Translations under genes and position numbers: made by a program
Notes under the pieces: model-generated
Told to the model about the DNA's origin: nothing
The model's database searches: none
The model's input: the letters and a program-made list of their open reading frames with translations, nothing else
Assembly (NCBI RefSeq): GCF_002287925.1
Contig: NZ_CP016769.1
Span: 806,001 to 870,000, forward strand
Direction of reading: 5' to 3'
DNA from: Candidatus Planktophila lacus
GTDB lineage: Bacteria > Actinomycetota > Actinomycetes > Nanopelagicales > Nanopelagicaceae
Length of the DNA stretch: 64,000 nt
Part shown: one piece after another, positions 27,116 through 36,021 of the stretch
How the letters are laid out: each line of letters starts with the position of its first letter
Numbering within the stretch: the first letter of the stretch is position 1

Positions 27116-28549
27116 ATGTTTAAAAATGCAGCAGAAGTTTTCGCTTACATCAAGAAAGAAGATGTAAAGCTCGTCGATGTTCGCTTTACCGATCTACCCG
27201 GTATTCAGCATCACTTCAACGTTCCAGTTGAATCATTCGATGAAGCAGTTTTCACTGATGGCCTAATGTTCGATGGTTCATCAATCCGCGGATTCCAGTC
27301 AATCCACGAATCAGATATGAAGTTGCTGCCAATTCCATCTTCAGCATTTATCGATCCATTCCGCTTGGAAAAGACACTAGTCATTCTCTTCTCTGTCCAT
27401 AACCCATCTGATAACTCTCCTTACTCACGCGATCCTCGTGGAGTTGTTGCAAAGGCTGTTGATTATTTGAAGTCAACTGGAATTGCAGATCAGGCTTTCT
27501 TCGCGCCTGAAGCTGAGTTCTACGTTTTCGACGCAGTGCGCTTTAGCACTGGAATCAATGAGTCTTTCCACCACATCGATTCTTATGAAGGTGCTTGGAA
27601 TACCGGCATCGTCGCAGACCCAGATGGAACTCCAAACCGTGGATACCGCACACGCGTTAAGGGTGGATATTTCCCTGTTTCACCAACTGATCAATTCGCA
27701 GATCTTCGCGATGAGATGGTTATGGAACTCGGTCGCGCTGGCTTGCTAGTTGAGCGCTCACACCACGAAGTTGGTACCGCAGGACAGATGGAAATTAACT
27801 ACCGCTTTACCGACATCCTCAGCGCCGGCGATGAATTGATGAAGTTTAAGTACATCATTCGAAACGTTGCCTGGGAAGGTGGCAAGACTGCAACCTTTAT
27901 GCCAAAGCCACTTTTCGGTGATAACGGTTCAGGTATGCACGTTCACCAATCACTTTGGAAAGATGGCAAGCCACTCTTCTTCGAAGCAGGAACATACGGA
28001 GATCTCTCCGATATGGCTCGTTGGTATATCGGCGGACTCTTGAAGCACGCTCCATCACTTCTTGCATTCACCAACCCAACTGTTAACTCATACCGTCGTT
28101 TGGTTCCAGGTTATGAAGCGCCGGTAAACCTCGTTTACTCAGCGCGTAACCGTTCTGCATGTATCCGTATTCCAATTACAGGTTCATCACCAAAGGCAAA
28201 GCGCATTGAGTTCCGTTGCCCAGATCCATCATCAAATCCATACCTAGCATTCGCCGCAATGTTGATGGCCGGTATCGATGGAATCGTTAACAAGATCGAG
28301 CCACCTGCTCCAGTTGATAAGGATCTCTACGAACTCGAAGGTGCCGAAGCTGCAGCAATTCCTCAGGTTCCAGGTTCCCTTGATGCTGTTCTAGATAGCC
28401 TCGAAAAGGATCACGAATTCCTTACAAAGGGTGGAGTCTTCTCAGAAGACTTGATCTCAACATGGATCGAATGGAAGCGTAAGAACGAAGTTGATTACGT
28501 TCGCTTGCGTCCACATCCAGCAGAGTTTGAACTCTACTTCGATATTTAA
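27116..28549 (+). CDS. glnA: Glutamine synthetase, type I
   Basis: Makes glutamine from glutamate, ammonia and ATP. 477 residues, matching GlnA1-type enzymes. Visible: [10 protein letters not shown], the metal and glutamate site [20 protein letters not shown], the ATP/ammonia motif [18 protein letters not shown], and [17 protein letters not shown]. The regulatory adenylylation tyrosine is in [10 protein letters not shown] strong Shine-Dalgarno (GAGGAG) lies eight bases before the ATG. The 232-base upstream region holds a GlnR-like motif, and a clear terminator follows the gene. Confidence 0.98.
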   Translation: MFKNAAEVFAYIKKEDVKLVDVRFTDLPGIQHHFNVPVESFDEAVFTDGLMFDGSSIRGFQSIHESDMKLLPIPSSAFIDPFRLEKTLVILFSVHNPSDNSPYSRDPRGVVAKAVDYLKSTGIADQAFFAPEAEFYVFDAVRFSTGINESFHHIDSYEGAWNTGIVADPDGTPNRGYRTRVKGGYFPVSPTDQFADLRDEMVMELGRAGLLVERSHHEVGTAGQMEINYRFTDILSAGDELMKFKYIIRNVAWEGGKTATFMPKPLFGDNGSGMHVHQSLWKDGKPLFFEAGTYGDLSDMARWYIGGLLKHAPSLLAFTNPTVNSYRRLVPGYEAPVNLVYSARNRSACIRIPITGSSPKAKRIEFRCPDPSSNPYLAFAAMLMAGIDGIVNKIEPPAPVDKDLYELEGAEAAAIPQVPGSLDAVLDSLEKDHEFLTKGGVFSEDLISTWIEWKRKNEVDYVRLRPHPAEFELYFDI

Positions 28550-28579
28550 GTTGGAGTAAGTCTAGTTTTAACTAGCAAC

Positions 28580-28608
28580 AGCCCCGTCGAATCTTCGGCG
28601 GGGCTTTT
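28580..28608 (+). terminator. Rho-independent terminator of glnA
   Basis: Stem AGCCCCG paired with CGGGGCT around a short inner CGA/TCG pairing, followed by TTTTG. It lies about 30 bases after the glnA stop and before the nhaA-like gene. Confidence 0.9.
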
Positions 28609-28632
28609 GCTTTACCTTGTACTCTTTACAAC

Positions 28633-29439
28633 ATGATCTTGGATCTCTTAATTGCAATCTTCTTCCTCTTTGTAGGAATCGAGATAACTGCGACGCTTAC
28701 TCATCCAAAGCAAGTGCTTCTGCCCGCTATCGCAGCGCTTGGCGGAATGGTTATACCTGCATCGATATTCCTTATACTAAATCCTGGATCACAAGCGTGG
28801 GCAACTGCCATGCCTACTGATCTGGCTCTGGCTCTTGGCGTGTTCGCACTTTTAGGAAAGAGTGCCAACCCTGCAGTTCGGATATTTCTCTTAACGCTGG
28901 CGGTTGCCGATGATCTGTTCTCACTTATCGTGCTCGCTATTCTCTATGGAGATCAACTGGACATGGCGCACAGTGCATCGACTTTGGGGGCAGCAGCCCT
29001 AGGCGCTAGCCTCGCAATAATTCCGAAATTTCCAGTTAAGCAAGTTGTCGCAATTCTCTCGCCACTTTGTACATTCTTTGTAATCCCCGTTTATGTCATC
29101 GCTAAATTAAGCCAAGGAATCTCAATGGATTCCATTACCTCTGAGACCGCGATTTCATTAACAATTGCACGCGTAATCGGCAAGATACTCGGCATAACCC
29201 TTTTCGCATGGTTAGCCATTACGCTAAATATCGTTCGGCTTCCTAGCGCTTTGAAATTATCTGAAATAGCTGGAGTTGGAGCATTGGCTGGCATGGGTTT
29301 AACCGTCGCACTTGTCATCTCTGAAGTTGCCGTTGAAAGCAAAGAAATTCAAGGCGATGTCAAGACAGGATTAATTATCTCAGCGTTAATCTCTGGAATG
29401 GTTGGTTATATATGGCTCAAAAAGCCTCTTGCGCTTTAA
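28633..29439 (+). CDS. nhaA: NhaA-like Na+/H+ antiporter, N-terminally short
   Basis: A 268-residue membrane protein aligning with NhaA from the end of helix II onward. It has FFLFVGIEI (for FFxLVGLEV), MPTDLALALGVFALLG, the transport aspartate pair in AVADDLFSLIVLAI, and the conserved lysine in VIGKILGITLFAWLA. Normal NhaA is about 390-440 residues; helix I and the beta-hairpin dimer contact are missing. A terminator and TACTCT promoter box immediately upstream show that this short form is the native start, not a frameshift. Transport activity is uncertain. It overlaps the convergent NCS1 gene by 23 bases. Confidence 0.85.
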   Translation: MILDLLIAIFFLFVGIEITATLTHPKQVLLPAIAALGGMVIPASIFLILNPGSQAWATAMPTDLALALGVFALLGKSANPAVRIFLLTLAVADDLFSLIVLAILYGDQLDMAHSASTLGAAALGASLAIIPKFPVKQVVAILSPLCTFFVIPVYVIAKLSQGISMDSITSETAISLTIARVIGKILGITLFAWLAITLNIVRLPSALKLSEIAGVGALAGMGLTVALVISEVAVESKEIQGDVKTGLIISALISGMVGYIWLKKPLAL

Positions 29440-30829
29440 TTTCTTTTCTCGCTAGTAGGTAATGGCCACCACCACCTATCGCAAGCGCAAGAAGCACGCC
29501 CACATTAGCAAAAGCCCAACTACCTTCTTTGCCGCCGATGATAAAGAGCAAGTAACCCTGCCAAGAAAGCCAGCTAGCAAAGGTATTAGTTACGAAACCC
29601 CAACCAATAAATGTTCCTATTGCCATGATTGAAAGCGACCGCTTATTCCAAGAGCCGTAGCGGCCACTTTCGCTGTAAAGATCTTCCTCCGAATATGCGT
29701 GTTTACGAAGAAGCACATCAGTTACAAAGATCGCTGACCAAGTAGCGATTGGAACACCTAAGGTGATTAAAAAACCTTGGAATGGGTAGAAGAAATTATC
29801 GGCAATCCAAACAATATAGATCGTGCCAAATAGCATCACCGCACCGTCAATTATCGCTGCGATATGTCTCTTAACCGGAAGACCAATCGAGATAAGAGTT
29901 AGCCCCGATGAGTAAAGGTCGAGAATTGCTCCGCCTACCAATCCGAGGATGGCGATCAAGGCAAAGATAGCTAAATACCAAGTAGGAAGAATTGTGGTTA
30001 GCGCACCGATGGGATCCATGGCAATTGCCTCATTTAGCTTTGGATCACTGCCGGAAAGTGCGGCGCCATAAATCACCAGAATAATTGGAACGATAGATGC
30101 GCCAAGAACTGTCCAGCCTACGACAGATTTACTAGAAGTCGTTCTTGGTAAATATCTGGAGTAATCGGCTGCTGCATTAACCCAGCCCAGACCTATGCCA
30201 GTTATGCCAAAAATTAGTGCGCCGATAAATGCTTGAGTGTTGCCTGAAGGAATTGCTGAGACGCTCTCCCAGTTGACTTGATCGATCGTCAGAGCAATAT
30301 AAATCAGCGTTGCAAACACGGTTACGAGAGTTAAATACTTCTGCAGGCGCATAATCACCTTATGTCCGAGGACTCCCCCATAAATAGTTAGTGAAACAGC
30401 GAGGGCAAATCCAATCACCATTGCTAGATCATGATTGATATGCCCAATTCGGATAAAGACTGTTCCGGTGGCAAGAGTTGCAAGAGAGACTAAAACCGTT
30501 TCCCAACCAACAAAGATTAGGTAGGACAAGAGACCGGGAACGATATTTCCTTTTACTCCGAAGACAGCGCGAGAAAGCACCATCGTTGGCGCACTCGATT
30601 TCTTTCCTGCGATTGAACTAAGCCCCACTAAAAGGAATGAAAGGACTGTGCCAAGTACCGCGGCCAGCGTTGCTTGCCAGAAGGAGATGCCAAATCCCAG
30701 GAAGAATGACCCGTAGGAAAGCGCCAACAAAGAGACATTTGCCCCGCACCAAGGCCAGAAGAGCGAGGATGCCTTGCCTGTACGTTCACTCTCGGCGATG
30801 ACATTTGTTCCATTAAGTTCTAGTTGCAT
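29417..30829 (-). CDS. NCS1 family permease (cytosine/purine permease-like)
   Basis: A 470-residue permease with about 12 helices of the nucleobase:cation symporter-1 family. Helix I FLGFGISFWQATLAAVLGT and the following SSIAGKKSSAPTMVLSRAVFGVKG are typical, as is the WVNAAADYSRYLPR loop. The likely substrates are cytosine, purines, allantoin or thiamine-type compounds; sequence alone does not decide. It has a Shine-Dalgarno AAGGAAAAG directly before the ATG. Downstream of the GNAT gene on the minus strand with a gap of about 35 bases, so it may share its transcript. Confidence 0.85.
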   Translation of the reverse strand: MQLELNGTNVIAESERTGKASSLFWPWCGANVSLLALSYGSFFLGFGISFWQATLAAVLGTVLSFLLVGLSSIAGKKSSAPTMVLSRAVFGVKGNIVPGLLSYLIFVGWETVLVSLATLATGTVFIRIGHINHDLAMVIGFALAVSLTIYGGVLGHKVIMRLQKYLTLVTVFATLIYIALTIDQVNWESVSAIPSGNTQAFIGALIFGITGIGLGWVNAAADYSRYLPRTTSSKSVVGWTVLGASIVPIILVIYGAALSGSDPKLNEAIAMDPIGALTTILPTWYLAIFALIAILGLVGGAILDLYSSGLTLISIGLPVKRHIAAIIDGAVMLFGTIYIVWIADNFFYPFQGFLITLGVPIATWSAIFVTDVLLRKHAYSEEDLYSESGRYGSWNKRSLSIMAIGTFIGWGFVTNTFASWLSWQGYLLFIIGGKEGSWAFANVGVLLALAIGGGGHYLLARKEIKAQEAF

Positions 30830-30863
30830 CTTTTCCTTAATCTATTTGGTGCAAGTCTAGGGC

Positions 30864-31565
30864 TTACTTCTCTTTACGTTGGTAAGAAGAGAATTCGCCT
30901 ATTAGCGAAAATCCAACCTTTTCATATGCGCGCTTGGCGCTAACGTTTCCAGCGAAGACTCCTAAGCCAACATGTGCAATGCCTCTGCTATTTGCAGTTG
31001 AGAGCATTCGTGAGACAAGTGTTTGGGCCAAGCCTTTGGAACGATAATCCGCATGTGTTGCAATAGATGCGAACATCACTTCTCCAGTTCGCCATTTGAC
31101 CAGGGCGCCAGTTGCTACCAATTGATCATCTTCGCGAATCGCTCCCCAAAGAAGAACCTCTTCATTTCCTGGCCAAACCGAAGAGTTTGGAGCATGCACT
31201 TCAAGTAGCGCCTTTACCTCTTCATTGTTCGTCGCTTCGTCGGCACCTTCAAAAGCCGCGAATGTATGAGTATCTATTGAATAGAAATCCCAATCTGCGC
31301 GATGGACAAAGTTACCTAAATCAATTTCCAATCCGCGAGATATTGCTACGCGATCGCATTCCAGAATTTTCGGATTTCTACCAAGCGCCATTGCGAAAAT
31401 AGAACCATCTTCATCCTTTACGGAAAAACTTAGATTTTCAGGATCTACAATTGCCTCGATAAATTTGTGCTCTGGTGAATACGTAGTAAAGGTCTCAAAG
31501 AATTTAGGCCTACCCTCCAGAAGTTCAAGTACCTGACGATGGTCTTTAATCGAGGAAGAAGTCAA
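30864..31565 (-). CDS. GNAT family N-acetyltransferase
   Basis: A 233-residue protein whose C-terminal half is a GNAT domain. MFASIATHADYRSKGLAQTLVSRML contains the acetyl-CoA pyrophosphate loop (R/Q-x-x-G-x-A type), and GLGVFAGNVSAKRAYEKVGFSLIGEF is the usual last strand and helix. The N-terminal half shows no recognised domain. The acceptor substrate is unknown. The start overlaps the end of the SDR gene by 20 bases, indicating an operon ECH-SDR-GNAT. Confidence 0.82.
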   Translation of the reverse strand: MTSSSIKDHRQVLELLEGRPKFFETFTTYSPEHKFIEAIVDPENLSFSVKDEDGSIFAMALGRNPKILECDRVAISRGLEIDLGNFVHRADWDFYSIDTHTFAAFEGADEATNNEEVKALLEVHAPNSSVWPGNEEVLLWGAIREDDQLVATGALVKWRTGEVMFASIATHADYRSKGLAQTLVSRMLSTANSRGIAHVGLGVFAGNVSAKRAYEKVGFSLIGEFSSYQRKEK

Positions 31566-32388
31566 GAAGAAAGTCCGTTGTTCCAGGAACTACTGAATAC
31601 TTTTCAAGATCGGTAATTCCAACAGAAGCTAGAACTTCATCATCTACGAAGAAGTTTCCAGTGCAGTCCTTGGATTCGCGATTTAGAATTACATAAGCGG
31701 CATCAGCCAGTATCTCTGGCGTTCTGCAAGCAGCAGTATCAACGCCAGGAATCATCTGCAGCGCAGCTGTGTCGATCGCCGTGCGTGGCCAGAGAGCATT
31801 AATGGCGATTCCAGTTTTGCGGAACTCCTCTGACATTCCAAGTACGCACATCGACATTCCGTACTTTGCCATTGTGTATGCGACGTGATGTTGGAACCAC
31901 TTTGCCTTCATGGAAAGCGGTGGAGAGAGCGTGAGAATGTGAGGATTGCGCCCAGCCTTTGCCGACTCGCGAAGATGCGGGATCGCAGCCTGTGAAGTTA
32001 AAAAAGTACCGCGCACATTCACATCGAACATCAAATCAAAACGCTTGGCTGGTGTTGCCTCTGTTGGCGTTAAATTGATGGCGCTTGCGTTATTTATCAA
32101 AATATCGATGCCACCGAACTCTTGCGCTGCCTGATTTACAGCAGCTGCAATTTGCTCTTCATCTCTTAAATCGCATTGGATCGGTAGCGCCACTCCACCA
32201 GCATCACGAATTTCTTGGGCAGCAGAGTGAATCGTGCCAGGCAGTTTCGGATTAGGTTCAGATGTCTTGGCTGCGATTGCAACAGATGCGCCATCGCGCG
32301 CTGCACGTAGGGCTATCGCTAGACCGATGCCTCTCGAACCTCCAGTAACAAAGATTCGCTTTCCTGAAAGATCTCCAGAGATTGTCAT
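31546..32388 (-). CDS. Short-chain dehydrogenase, HSDL2-like
   Basis: A 280-residue SDR. Cofactor motif GGSRGIGLAIALRAARDGASVAIAAK, NNASAINLTPTE, and catalytic Tyr-Lys in VAYTMAKYGMSM. It resembles the SDR domain of HSDL2-type proteins closely (for example the GTIHSAAQEIRDAGGVALPIQCDLRDEEQI region and the ALWPRTAIDTAA and ADAAYVIL segments), without the C-terminal SCP2 domain. The substrate is probably an acyl or lipid compound, by analogy. The ATG overlaps the stop of the enoyl-CoA hydratase gene (TAATG). Confidence 0.9.
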   Translation of the reverse strand: MTISGDLSGKRIFVTGGSRGIGLAIALRAARDGASVAIAAKTSEPNPKLPGTIHSAAQEIRDAGGVALPIQCDLRDEEQIAAAVNQAAQEFGGIDILINNASAINLTPTEATPAKRFDLMFDVNVRGTFLTSQAAIPHLRESAKAGRNPHILTLSPPLSMKAKWFQHHVAYTMAKYGMSMCVLGMSEEFRKTGIAINALWPRTAIDTAALQMIPGVDTAACRTPEILADAAYVILNRESKDCTGNFFVDDEVLASVGITDLEKYSVVPGTTDFLLDFFLD

Positions 32389-33131
32389 TACTTACCCTTC
32401 TTAGCCATAAAGTTCATAAACGCTTCCATCGCTTCTTCGGATTGAAGGGCGAGTGAGAAGAGCTCAAATTCTGCTTTCATAACTGCGGCAACGGCATCGT
32501 GCTTGCTCGCCTTCAAAAGCGCCTTGGTGTTGATCATCGCTTGTGGTGGTTGCTCCGAAATATGAGTTGCGATTTCCAGAGCCTCACGTAAAGGATCAGA
32601 TGCAATCGATGCAACTAGCCCCATCTCTTTCGCGCTATCGGCGTCAAAACTTTCTCCGGTCATAAATATCTTCGCAGCTCTTTGATATCCAACCAAAAGT
32701 GGAAAGAGATAACTTGAGCCCGCTTCTGGAACCAATCCAAGGGATGCAAAAGGCATCGAAAACTTCGCGCTCGGTCCCGCGACTACAACATCGCAATGCA
32801 ACAACATCGTTGTTCCAACTCCGACGGCATTTCCCTTTACTGCGGCGATTAGCGGTTTTGGAAACTCGAGTAGCGAACCAAGAAAACGAGCAACGTCACT
32901 GTCTTCATTAGTTGGTGGATTAGCTAAAAAATCTGCAATGTCATTCCCTGCGGTGAAATGATCGTCCTCAGAAGTGATGATCAATGCGCGAACTCCAAAG
33001 TCGCCGGCCGCCTCATTTAGCCCATTTGCAAGGCCCGCATACATCTCACGTGTGAGCGCATTCATTTTTTCGGGGCGGTTAAAGGAGAGGATCTGTATCG
33101 ATCCCTCACGCCGGCTGGTGATTTGATCCAT
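32388..33131 (-). CDS. Enoyl-CoA hydratase/isomerase family protein
   Basis: A 247-residue crotonase-fold protein. The CoA oxyanion-hole segments FTAGNDIADF and AVKGNAVGVGTTMLLHCDVV are clear. It may hydrate enoyl-CoA or isomerise; the second catalytic acidic residue region LGLVPEAGSS is present. First gene of the ECH-SDR-GNAT unit, overlapping the SDR by one base. TAGTAT ends six bases before the ATG, so the transcript is likely leaderless. Divergent from uraA. Confidence 0.9.
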   Translation of the reverse strand: MDQITSRREGSIQILSFNRPEKMNALTREMYAGLANGLNEAAGDFGVRALIITSEDDHFTAGNDIADFLANPPTNEDSDVARFLGSLLEFPKPLIAAVKGNAVGVGTTMLLHCDVVVAGPSAKFSMPFASLGLVPEAGSSYLFPLLVGYQRAAKIFMTGESFDADSAKEMGLVASIASDPLREALEIATHISEQPPQAMINTKALLKASKHDAVAAVMKAEFELFSLALQSEEAMEAFMNFMAKKGK

Positions 33132-33160
33132 GCCCGAATACTACTCGCCAGTAAAACTAA

Positions 33161-33305
33161 GACTCACCAAGGTTTAAGTCGCCTGAACCTCATAAGTGAG
33201 TCGTACCCTTAAGCATTCCCTGAAACTTCCCCAGCAAAGAGGGCCCACGCTCGGTGGACCTTCCTTAAGCGCCATTACCGTCTGCGGTAATCGGAAAGGA
33301 AGACA
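33161..33305 (+). ncRNA. Structured 5' leader of the uraA gene, candidate cis-regulatory RNA
   Basis: Several helices can be drawn by eye. GACTCAC (33161-33167) pairs with GTGAGTC (33196-33202), enclosing AGGTTTA/TGAACCT (33170-33176/33184-33190, one G-U). ATTACCG (33274-33280) pairs with CGGTAAT (33285-33291). This last hairpin is enclosed by CTTCCTT (33260-33266) pairing with AAGGAAG (33296-33302), which contains the Shine-Dalgarno of uraA. GGGCCCAC/GTGGACC forms another hairpin just before. Not matched to any riboswitch I know; ligand unknown. It could also be a protein-bound leader. Confidence 0.5.
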
Positions 33306-34574
33306 ATGTCGTTACTTTCATGGAAGCTCCACGGAAACGGAAAGAGTGTATCTGCTGGAGGAGTCGTATCAACAGATGAAAGACTTACTTGGCCTCGCAC
33401 AATCGGAGTCGGTCTACAACATATCGCTGCGATGTTTGGTGCAACGTTTCTAGTTCCGATTATTACTGGCTTCTCCCCTACAACAACTCTCTTCTTTTCA
33501 GGAATTGGAACCATCCTCTTCCTAATAATCACCAAAAATAGAGTTCCAAGTTATCTAGGTTCATCCTTCGCATTTCTAGGGCCGATCGCAGCAGCAATGA
33601 CAGCAGCTGGAACTGGTGGCGGAATGGCAGCAGCACTTGGCGGAATCGTCTTCACTGGTGTAGTTCTCGCCTTGGTTGGTCTGGCCGTTCGTGCAGCAGG
33701 AATTGGTTGGATTAACTGGCTACTTCCACCAGTTGTAACTGGAACGATCGTTATGTTGATCGGTTTCAACTTGGCAGGTGCTGCAAAAGGTAACTTCACC
33801 AAGGAACCACTAATTGCGATCATTACGCTTGCGAGCATCGGTGTAATCGGTGCATTCTCAAAAGGCTTTATGAGCCGCATCAGTATCTTCTTGGGGCTTG
33901 TTGTTGGATATCTCGTCGCGCTAGCCATGGGCGATGTCGATACAAAGGGAATCTCAGCAGCTGCTTGGTTCGACACCCCAACATTTACAACACCAACATT
34001 TAGCACCAACATCATGATCCTCTTCTTACCTGTCGTTCTTGTTTTGATCGCAGAGAACGTCGGCCATGTTAAGGCTGTAGCTGCGATGACCGGAAAAGAT
34101 CTAGATGATCAAATGGGCAATGCGCTGATGGCAGATGGACTTGCAACAACTGTTGCTGGTTTTGGTGGTGGCTCTGGAACAACTACGTATGCAGAAAATA
34201 TTGGAGTAATGGCGGCAACTCGCGTTTACTCAACTGCTGCATATTGGATCGCTGGCGTTGGAGCAATCTTGCTATCGCTATCACCAAAATTTGGCGCAGT
34301 TCTAAGCGCTACTCCTGCTGGTGCCCTAGGTGGCGTATCAACAGCGCTCTTCGGAATGATCGGCATCTTGGGTGCGAGAATTTGGATCGAGAGCAAAGTT
34401 GATTTCTCTAACTCAACCAACCTACTGATTGCAGCATCTGCTCTAATCATGGGTATTGCTGACTATTCATGGACCCAAGGCGATTACACCTTCACAGGTA
34501 TCGTCAACGGAACGCTCGTTGCTGTAATCGGTTATCGAGTGCTCCATGCAATTTCGAAAGCTCGGGGCAATTAG
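33306..34574 (+). CDS. uraA: Uracil/xanthine permease, NCS2 family
   Basis: A 422-residue proton symporter for nucleobases with 14 helices expected. GLQHIAAMFGATFLVP (helix 1), the substrate-binding glutamates in VLIAENVGHVKAVAAMTGKDL and GTTTYAENIGVMAATRV, and the ALGGVSTALFG end segment match UraA closely. Uracil is the most likely substrate, though xanthine relatives are similar. The Shine-Dalgarno AAAGGAAG is four bases from the ATG and can be sequestered by the leader. A strong terminator follows. Confidence 0.93.
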   Translation: MSLLSWKLHGNGKSVSAGGVVSTDERLTWPRTIGVGLQHIAAMFGATFLVPIITGFSPTTTLFFSGIGTILFLIITKNRVPSYLGSSFAFLGPIAAAMTAAGTGGGMAAALGGIVFTGVVLALVGLAVRAAGIGWINWLLPPVVTGTIVMLIGFNLAGAAKGNFTKEPLIAIITLASIGVIGAFSKGFMSRISIFLGLVVGYLVALAMGDVDTKGISAAAWFDTPTFTTPTFSTNIMILFLPVVLVLIAENVGHVKAVAAMTGKDLDDQMGNALMADGLATTVAGFGGGSGTTTYAENIGVMAATRVYSTAAYWIAGVGAILLSLSPKFGAVLSATPAGALGGVSTALFGMIGILGARIWIESKVDFSNSTNLLIAASALIMGIADYSWTQGDYTFTGIVNGTLVAVIGYRVLHAISKARGN

Positions 34575-34595
34575 CCTGTAAGTAATTAACTACCG

Positions 34596-34630
34596 AATAG
34601 GCGGGCCAAGCAATTGGTCCGCCTATTTCT
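34596..34630 (+). terminator. Rho-independent terminator after uraA
   Basis: Stem AATAGGCGGGCCAA and TTGGTCCGCCTATT (one G-U pair), loop GCAA, followed by TCTTT. One of only two clear terminators in the window. Confidence 0.93.
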
Positions 34631-34666
34631 TTCCCACATCAATTGATATTTGGTTAGAATTCCGAA

Positions 34667-35320
34667 ATGGTTATCCCATCGCGCTTGATTGAATACATCA
34701 TCGCCGCGATGATAATTATTCTGGCGCCCGGTCCTAGCGTCTTGTTTGTAATTGCCCGCGCCATTGCCTGGGGAAGAAAGGTCGCAGTCTTTACAGTTGC
34801 CGGCAATGTAACCGGCGCATTCTTTTTATCTTCGCTTGTTGCTTTCGGTTTAGGTCCAATCCTTTCAAGGTCTGACCTTGCTTACTCCGCAGTGCAATGG
34901 GGTGGCGGTGGATATCTGGTCTACCTAGGAATCAACGCAATTAAAGCGCGCAAGATTGCCGCCGCTGATATGAAGAGCCAAGGAAGCGTCGTTCCAACCT
35001 TCTGGCGTTCAGCGCGTGATGGTTTCTGGGTAGGTGCGCTAAATCCTAAAGGTTTAGTTTTCTATGCCGCAGTTCTGCCTCAGTTTGTAGATATCGACCG
35101 CGGAAATGTAACCGGGCAATTACTTTTTCTCGGCGCGCTCTTCTCGATTTTAGCTTTTATCTCGGATGGAACATGGGGACTTTTAGCGGGAACAGCTCGA
35201 GCATGGCTGGCCAGTGATGAGAAACGGTTAGAACTTTTAAGAGCTATCGGTGGTTGTGTGATGATTATCTTGGGTCTATTGGTGATCGCGTCAGCCCTTC
35301 GTGATTTAATCAATACATGA
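34667..35320 (+). CDS. LysE/RhtB family exporter
   Basis: A 217-residue membrane protein with six hydrophobic segments. The N-terminal signature IIILAPGPSVLFVIARAIAWGRK and GYLVYLGINAIKAR are typical of the amino-acid exporter family LysE/RhtB. The exported amino acid is unknown. TAGAAT (34655-34660) lies six bases before the ATG, indicating a leaderless mRNA. It overlaps the nuclease gene by four bases (ATGA), so the two are coupled. Confidence 0.9.
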   Translation: MVIPSRLIEYIIAAMIIILAPGPSVLFVIARAIAWGRKVAVFTVAGNVTGAFFLSSLVAFGLGPILSRSDLAYSAVQWGGGGYLVYLGINAIKARKIAAADMKSQGSVVPTFWRSARDGFWVGALNPKGLVFYAAVLPQFVDIDRGNVTGQLLFLGALFSILAFISDGTWGLLAGTARAWLASDEKRLELLRAIGGCVMIILGLLVIASALRDLINT

Positions 35321-36021
35321 GTCCATCAACTAATTCAAAGATTGTTAAACCCGAAAAACCCGCGCGCGACACTATTGCGCCATCGGATCTAACCTTTGGG
35401 CTTTCTACTTGCAAGCGTTGCCTTTGGATTAAGTATTGGTTTAAAGTCACGATGCCTGGGCAATTTCCTTTAGTTAAACCTCTCTCATCTGCTCAAGAAG
35501 AACATTTCCGCCGTGCATCGATGCCTGATCTTGATCCATCACTTGCACCGGGCGTTGTTAAGCAATGGGGGCAATGGGTTAAGAGCGCACCTATTGAGAT
35601 CAATGGTGAGGCAACCCGTTGGCGGATTCTTGGAATTTACGACCTGCTCGCACACTATGACGATGGCAGCGTGGGAATTATCGATTGCAAGGTTTCGGAT
35701 TCAGATCGCGATAACGCTCAGTTCTATGCGCCACAGCTTGAGGCTTACGCCTACGCGCTCGAAAATCCTGAAAAAGGTAAACCCTTCCCAGTTTCATCAA
35801 TGGGTCTGCTGGTCTGGAAGTTAGCTGGCGTAACGCCCACGGCAGATGGCGCTCATGGCTTTGGCGTAACCCAGCATTATCTCCATGTCACGCGTGATCA
35901 AGCGCAATTTAAATCTCTGATCGCCGATTTGATTAACGTCATCGAGGGAGACTTACCTGAGGCAGGGGTTGATTGCGATACCTGTAACTACTTAACCAAG
36001 CGATTATCGTTAGAGAGTTAA
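35317..36021 (+). CDS. RecB/Cas4-like PD-(D/E)XK nuclease with four cysteines
   Basis: A 234-residue protein with the layout of a RecB-type nuclease domain. CKRC is at residues 32-35. GIYD supplies Asp109, IIDCK supplies Asp123 and Lys125 (the D-x-K core), QLEAY supplies Gln140 and Tyr144 (the QxxxY motif), and CDTC is at residues 220-223. Flanking CxxC pairs suggest a bound Fe-S cluster or zinc, as in Cas4 and AddB. It probably acts on DNA ends in repair or recombination. No CRISPR array or cas genes are in the window. Coupled by overlap to the LysE gene; abuts the convergent plsC with no gap. Confidence 0.75.
   Translation: MSPSTNSKIVKPEKPARDTIAPSDLTFGLSTCKRCLWIKYWFKVTMPGQFPLVKPLSSAQEEHFRRASMPDLDPSLAPGVVKQWGQWVKSAPIEINGEATRWRILGIYDLLAHYDDGSVGIIDCKVSDSDRDNAQFYAPQLEAYAYALENPEKGKPFPVSSMGLLVWKLAGVTPTADGAHGFGVTQHYLHVTRDQAQFKSLIADLINVIEGDLPEAGVDCDTCNYLTKRLSLES

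Noticed and set aside
28633-29439. NhaA pseudogene by frameshift
   Set aside because: No upstream coding remnant exists between the glnA terminator and the start, and the remaining frame is intact with key residues kept.
34638-34647. ATCAATTGAT palindrome before the LysE gene
   Set aside because: Only 10 bp and AT-rich; too likely by chance to call an operator.
35317-36021. Cas4 of a CRISPR-Cas system
   Set aside because: No repeat-spacer array and no other cas gene occurs in the window; the protein is annotated only as Cas4/RecB-like.
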